Made by a program: the position numbers and the translations under genes. Positions 58,401-64,000 of a stretch of 64,000 bases of DNA are shown here, in pieces. Location: the NCBI RefSeq assembly GCF_029633865.1, contig NC_079214.1, forward strand, positions 29,023,333 to 29,087,332, given 5' to 3'. This stretch comes from Lampris incognitus (Eukaryota; Chordata; Actinopteri; Lampriformes; Lampridae). The stretch's first letter is position 1, and every line of letters starts with the position of its first letter. The notes below the pieces were generated by a model. It was not told the origin of the DNA and made no database searches. It was given only the letters and a program-made list of their open reading frames with translations.

Positions 58401-59033
58401 CAGTGGTATTCCATTATGTGCCATGGAGGTCCATATGTATACAGGTTCTTTCCAACACTACACCCAGCTGATTTCACGATTAGTCCTCCTGTCTGGTTAT
58501 GTTAATCAGTGAAAACCGCTGGCGTAATGTTGAGTTGGAAAGAAAACCTGCATACACACATCATCATCATCGGTGGTCACTCCGGGTCGAGTATGACCAT
58601 CCTCCCTCTGGGTTGCCAGGTGGGCGTAGAGGCTGATCCTGGAGTTGCATAATCAGAGGATACCTGTGTGTGACAGCTTTTTACATGGAGTGGCTGGTGC
58701 ACCTGCAGCCACCACACAGTCCTTGGCAGGGGGTGGCCAGTGACAACCAAGACGATTGGGGACTGTCCTCGGTTGCAACCTTCATCCACCTTCACTGCCG
58801 TTGTGACCTTGAGACATCTTCCGTCAGTTCCACCGTTAAGGCCTTTGTTGGATCGCACTTCGTCTGGAACCTCCCTCTTGACCTATATGCCTTGGGTGAC
58901 CCTACCAAGAGCCAAGCTCCGGATGGCCTAGCACTTGGGATTATTGGTACACGCAAACTTCTCCACCACGGCAAAATGGTGATCCAGGGTAACAGTACAC
59001 ACAGACCCTCCACGGCACAATTGAATACCACTG
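58401..59033. mobile_element. hAT-type non-autonomous element with inserted repeat
   Basis: Ends CAGTGGTATTCCATTATGTG and its complement-like CAATTGAATACCACTG, flanked by a perfect 8-bp duplication GTCTATAC (58393-58400, 59034-59041). About 430 bp of unrelated sequence (58561-58990) sits inside the element. Confidence 0.9.
58561..58990. repeat. Dispersed repeat nested in the hAT-type element
   Basis: Starts in an ATC run followed by GGTGGTCACTCCGGGTCGAG and contains TTGGGTGACCCTACCAAGAG. It resembles a common fish LINE 3' end; family not assigned. Confidence 0.5.
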
Positions 59034-60119
59034 GTCTATACAGTCAACATGCTTAAACCCAGCCGATAAATAAGCACAAATTCTACTCTTTACCCCCATC
59101 ATGGGCCCTGCTCAAATTGAAGCTATAAAAGAGCCAGGGACACTTGGTTGATTTTCCTGAACCCATTAGTGGTAATGTTCTCAAGGTGAAAACTACTAAA
59201 CAAAACCTGTGGGAACAAGCCAGTATTCCATTTGAAATAGAATATCGACACACATCAAGTTATTTCAAGGTTCACATTTACTCCATTTGATAGCAAGCCA
59301 GTTATGGAGACTTCAGCACATAAAAAAATATAAACGCAAGCCTGTGATAAGTGTATGTGAACTGGGCAAAAGAAAAAAAAAGTGCTATGTAATGTGTGTG
59401 CTATGTGCATAGCACACACACACACACACACACACACACATTTGATCAGGCAGACCAAGCCCCTCATCTTTCATGCAGGTCAGAAAACTCTTCATGGGTT
59501 AAGCAGCTGAATCGAAGAGGCTCAGCATCAGCAGTAAACCATGTGTAAAAGGTACACAGTCCAGTGACTACTCACTCATAAAAGCCAACCACAGTTCAAC
59601 ATTTTCTGCGACACAACCCTTATTGTAACCCTACGAATCCAAAAATCTCTCTTTCAGAGTCGGGTTTTGCAGCTATAGACCCATTTAACACTCTGGTAAA
59701 CGGCTGCAGATGAAAATTAGTCAATACTGGCCAACTCTTGTCCCTGAAAAATATAGATACCACTTAAAAACTTCACTTAGTGGGTCAATTTAAACTCAAT
59801 GGGTTTAAAACAACAACAGTTGGGGTAAGGAGTTTAAGTCTCCTTTTTTTTTGCTTCCAAAAAAAAAAAAATAGAAAAGAAAAAGCGTGTTCATTTTTAA
59901 ACTAGAAAAAAAAGGTGCTCTTTGCAACTGATAACAAGATCTATACTTTTATTCCTTTAGGTCAAGGCTATGCTCATTTTATAGCATAAGCGGTGCTTTA
60001 CTTTACTCCTCGGCTGTCAATCGATATCAGATTAAGGGCCCTTTAAAAGCAAACCAAACCTTCAAATCATTCCTACATCCCACAAGATTGCAATCTTCTT
60101 TCGGCTTGTTCTTTATTTC

Positions 60120-60370
60120 TCAGGAGTCACCACAGCAGATTTTATAGTTTCCATCGGTACCCGGTGAAGGTACAGCACCAATGGCAGTCATTGTTAACCC
60201 GGGCCTCGACCGATCTGGTATGGTCTTGTCAAGCTACATGAAGATTTGGCAAACGTTTACACTGGATGCCCTTCCTGACACAACCACTAACCCTATAGAT
60301 GGGGGCACAAGTAAAGTGCTGGATGCCATCCCAGTATTTATGGACTTGCGCCCATGCCTGTCGCCAAATC
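60120..60370. repeat. Dispersed repeat in ctsb intron 1
   Basis: Contains ACTGGATGCCCTTCCTGACA, a motif common in fish interspersed repeats. Family not identified. Confidence 0.5.
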
Positions 60371-61317
60371 CCACAAGATTACAATAGAAAATAGCAAGGT
60401 AGTGTGTACTTTGTATTGAAAAATCTTTAGTGTTGCCGGACAAAGCAATACCAGCTCAGATAGTATTCTTCTCCGGTAACAAAATAGTGGGCCAATGTGA
60501 TAAGCTACCAGTTAGCTTGCCCTCCTTTTCCAGAGAGCACAAAGTTGTGCAAATTTTGTATTGCTGATAAAGACATCAACTCAATTTTACTTTATCTAAC
60601 CAAAGCTTCAGAATTTACCTGAAATTGCCTCAGTTGGGTGGCAAGTTGAACAATTACACTTAAAGGAACTTTTAACTGAAGTCAACAAACCTGTGGGGGC
60701 ATGTTCTGGTGTCCCTCCTACACTAATACAACCTCTCCAACAAGTAGAGATTGAAATGAAAACATCTACGGTCTAGCTGAGTCACTGAGAGGAGGCTATA
60801 CAAACTCATGTAAACTGGTGAGTGGCAATGTCACATGATCCAAAAGAAAAAAGAATGTCAGCCAACTACACAGGAACAAGGAAGAAAAACATTGCAAAAT
60901 ACTCCCCACCCAACACACACGGCCTCTCAACCAATATCCTAATTTTCTTTGCATGCACTCACTGTACAATGCTTCAAATATAAATCTTAGGGACTCCTTT
61001 AAAAATTATTTTTCAACCAGATATTGTTGGTTGAAATTATATTGAAAATATGTCCATATGATACAAGCAAAGCCACTGTTTTAATGTTGCAAAAAGCCTA
61101 TAGCTTATGAAGTAACACATTCGCTAAGTGCAAGTTTAAATGGGAGTTTCACCTTAAATTCAAGATAAAAATATCCTTTGTTTCAGAGATGTTTAAAAGC
61201 ACAAAAAAAAGATTTTTTTTTCTTTTAGAAGAGCAATCCATCCTCTTCTCACACAATACAGAACTGAAGTTATGATTTTGGGAAGTAACCCTCAGGCTGC
61301 GGTTACATCACATCGTC

Positions 61318-61480
61318 AACTCCTCACTGCCAGGTGAAAGGAAGCGGCTGGCAACTCCACATGTATCGGAGATGTGGTAGTCTGCAGCCCTCCCTGGCTC
61401 GGCAGAGGGGGTGGAGCAGTGATCGGGACAACTCGGAAAAGTGGGGTAATTGGCCGGATACAATTGGGAGAAATAAAATA
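61318..61480 (+). mobile_element. SINE family A tail fragment
   Basis: Only the 3' part is present (from AACTCCTCACTGCCAGGTGA to CAATTGGGAGAAATAAAATA). 5'-truncated. Confidence 0.8.
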
Positions 61481-62351
61481 AAAGTGATTTCAAAAAGTAA
61501 GCTTTTTGAGTCATGCAACATTGGTAACCTTGCCTAAGTGTATGCTTATAGCTTTATTCAAATGAAATGACCAATTAAATAAAAGCCTGTATCTTGCAGT
61601 TTATTTTCCCCACTTTTTGAGAGAGGTTCACAAAACGTGCTCATGTCCAAGTCATGACGTCTTGGTTAACATTGCAGAGCTAGTGGGGAAAAAAAGGAAA
61701 GCGTGTCATTTTTAAACTGGTTTCATTCAGCATTTTGGTTGAAAAGCTGGTCAACATGCTGAGTTGAACAGGTGGGATGTTTCAGAGTTTTAACACCTCC
61801 AAAGCCACAGAGAGGAAATGAAACATGGCTTCTAGGCAAGTCCTCCGTTTACTCCCTCTACCCATGACTAACTGATGATCTGATGACACTGGGTGGATTA
61901 ACCTAGTTTCAGTTGACAGAGAAAAAAAAATTACCCTCTTTTAGAAGATACTTAAAGATTGAAAGTTTCCTTCAACACAAAAGTTTCCAGCCGCTACAAT
62001 GGATCTTTTGCTTAATGGTCACCAAAATGATCCATAGCCCTGACTAAGGTCACAATGCTACTCGCACTCTAAAATCAACAACAGATGTTGTAATAATGAT
62101 TAGCCCTGTTCATCTGAGAAGGAGTCATGGGTTTCAAAGTGCATTTGTTGGTTTCATATTAGGACATGGAAATGTGAAGTTTTTTTCCCCAAGAGTTTTC
62201 CTTTAAAAATATCCTCTCTCTGGGCATGACTTAGTGACATTTAAAGAGGGAAAGGTGGGGGGGGGGACAATGTCACATTACCTTGCCTGCTAAATAAAAC
62301 AATACAAAAAAATGCAACACTATGTGTTAGAGCACCCCAAGGGCGTTCGTT

Positions 62352-62449
62352 ATAGCCATCCATTATCCAAACCACTTATCCTGCTCTCAGGGATGCTGGA
62401 GCCTATCCCAGCAATCATGGGGCGGCAGCTGGGGAGACCGTGTGTATGT

Positions 62450-62493
<44 letters not shown>

Positions 62494-62668
62494 TAATGCA
62501 GTCGATTCACCTGACCTACATGTCTTTGGAAACCGGAGCACCCGGGAGGAAACCCACGCAGACACGGAAAGAACATACAAACTCCACACAGAGGACTACC
62601 CCGGGGCTCGAACCCAGGACCCTCTTGCTGCGAGGCGACCGCGCTAACCACTGCGCCACCGTGCCGCT
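62352..62668 (-). mobile_element. SINE family C copy with (CA)n
   Basis: tRNA-like head at the right (minus strand GCGGCACGGTGGCGCAGTGG), L2-like tail at the left, CA tract at 62453-62491. Confidence 0.8.
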
Positions 62669-63610
62669 TTGTTATTCTCCGTACTCTTAATTAGACTACA
62701 TCAGCCTGGCCTGTCCACTTCTAATTTAACCCGTTGAGCCAATGATAGATGGGACCGTTTGGTAAGGTTATACTGACAGTAACTGCTCCCCTGCCCAGTT
62801 TCACTTTCTGTGAGGCTTAGTGACAGAGAAAAGTAATGATATACTTTTCTTCACTGATCGATGGTCAAACACGCGCACACCATTGAGTAACGGTACACGT
62901 TAAAAAGGGATAAATAGTAAAACATCTTATGGCCACTATTTAGAGAAGGGATTACTGCAAAATCATAAGTTAACACCGTCCTCCCAACGCCTCCCCTTGC
63001 GGTTGTTTGTCTCGCTAAAAACAAACAAGACTACTTTTGACCTTTTTTGCGCCCTAATATGGACACAATGCACGGCTACGGTGTTTTGTTATACCGGTTT
63101 ACCTTTCCACTACCTCGTAAAATGTTGCTGCGTCGTTTTTATTATTATTATATATCACGTCTGTCTGTTGCACAATGAACCGATTTCCACATCGCTGTTT
63201 GAGGTCGAGCTGTGATTTTGTGTTTCAGATGCTATAACATCATGAGATTTACTATGACTCCGCGACGCTGAAATCATTTACAAAAAACCCCCCAAAAAAC
63301 AAACCTTCAAAGAATGAAGGCCTGTCCCAAGCCTCGAAATTAAATTCACACGGGTTGATAGTGTCTGTATAAGCTGAATAACAATAACACGAGCTCTTCA
63401 CAGTCTTTATGCCCTGTGCCAAAGTTAGGGGACACAAACGTCCAAAACTTAAATTAAACTGCGATTTTTAATTACTCGCCCAACCTGAAAGACCCGCATG
63501 CATTGATTTGTCATTTAGGGCACCGACCATGTTGTAAACAAGTTGTCAACAGAGAGAGTCTAAAGGATCGCGCATTAGAGAATAGAAACGACAGTAATTG
63601 TTGTTACTAC

Positions 63611-63740
63611 CTGCAGCTTGTTTGTGAGTTCCTGCTGAGAATGTGTCGAAGATCTTTGGTTTTGGCTTCAACCGGCCGGAGGAAAGAGACAAAAGTGCAA
63701 AAGTGCGTAAACCTGCAGCTCCTCCGCCGTTTATTCACTT
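63611..63740 (-). other. ctsb: Probable non-coding first exon of ctsb
   Basis: The segment is GC-richer than its surroundings and ends at a candidate donor, GCTGCAG|GTAGTA. A 5' UTR exon is required because the ATG exon starts with an acceptor. The transcription start is not defined. Confidence 0.5.
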
Positions 63741-63748
63741 GGCGGAAC

Positions 63749-63798
63749 CATGTGACCTGGTCACGTGTGTGTGTGTGTCTCTGATTACGCTCACGTGA
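63749..63798. promoter_or_regulatory. ctsb: E-box cluster, CLEAR-like, ctsb promoter
   Basis: CATGTG (63749-63754), GGTCACGTG (63759-63767) and TCACGTGA (63791-63798) lie within 50 bp just upstream of the inferred first exon. The last two match the core of the CLEAR element (GTCACGTGAC) bound by TFEB/TFE3, known regulators of lysosomal genes including cathepsins. Confidence 0.65.
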
Positions 63799-64000
63799 TT
63801 CAAATTGGGAACACGGCGATTCTTCTAATTATCAAATGTTTTAAGTTGAGTTACGCGAGTGAACCGAATGTGGCAACTAAGTGGTCCGCACGTATAACAA
63901 CCAAGCTAATTATTAAGATCAAACAATGATGTGCGCCTGGGTGCGTGGCGCTGCGCTTGCGTAATGCCGTCACTGTTTGTGTCACGTTATCCGCCGGTTA
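63799..64000. other. Upstream flank of ctsb
   Basis: CpG-bearing sequence with a CRE-like half-site (GTGTCACGTTA) near 63981. No gene seen. Confidence 0.4.

Larger units (their letters stand above)
58341..63610 (-). other. ctsb: ctsb intron 1 (inferred)
   Basis: Bounded by the acceptor at 58342-58341 and a candidate donor at 63610-63609 (GCTGCAG|GTAGTA). It contains the repeats listed below. 59042-60119, 60371-61317, 61481-62351 and 62669-63610 show no further gene or repeat, apart from a (CA)n tract at 59406-59441. Confidence 0.6.

Overview
The window is nuclear DNA of a ray-finned fish, most likely a teleost. It holds intron-split vertebrate genes embedded in a dense layer of teleost-type mobile DNA: tRNA-headed SINEs, L1, RTE-like and Penelope-like retroelements, gypsy elements, hAT, Tc1 and Harbinger transposons, MITEs and long (CA)n tracts. 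No prokaryotic operons, rRNA, CRISPR arrays or free-standing tRNA genes were seen.

Three host genes can be assembled exon by exon. (1) The 3' end of efcab2 (+ strand, exons at 8063-8937), an EF-hand protein of the ciliary dynein regulatory complex; its 5' part lies outside the window. (2) An ADP-dependent glucokinase gene (- strand, seven coding exons, 44536 down to 20542, about 520 residues), whose intron 1 (12 kb) and intron 3 (4.6 kb) carry much of the mobile DNA; one intron uses a GC donor. (3) A complete cathepsin B gene (- strand, nine coding exons 58335 to 53042, 330 residues), with a probable non-coding first exon near 63.6 kb and a promoter holding three E-boxes. efcab2 and adpgk converge; adpgk and ctsb lie head to tail.

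Layout. 1-2442: decayed gypsy element. 2454-4430: MITE, RTE-like LINE tail and SINE. 4599-7282: a THAP exon pair (+) converging on a SWIM/YqaJ-nuclease/PHD-like gene (-), both apparently transposon-derived. 7519-8937: SINE and efcab2. 9222-10086: an inverted SINE pair around a palindrome. 10922-15120: a very young LTR retrotransposon with 653-bp LTRs. 15478-20541: LINE tail, Tc1 relic, MITE and adpgk 3' flank. 20542-44536: adpgk with its TE-filled introns, including L1, two hAT-family structures, nested LINEs, Harbinger and an unusual inverted-LTR element. 44945-53041: intergenic TEs. 53042-63750: ctsb. 63750-64000: its promoter.

The most striking item is the 10.9-15.1 kb retrotransposon. Its LTRs differ at one of 653 positions, it has a tRNA-Leu-type primer site, a polypurine tract and a 4-bp target duplication. 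Instead of protease, RT, RNase H and integrase, its single 815-codon ORF joins Gag in frame to an intronless piece of a host BRWD/PHIP-family gene. A second candidate novelty is a small element at 42234-42519 with two LTRs in inverted orientation around one primer site, flanked by a 4-bp duplication. Both were read by eye; no database search was possible.
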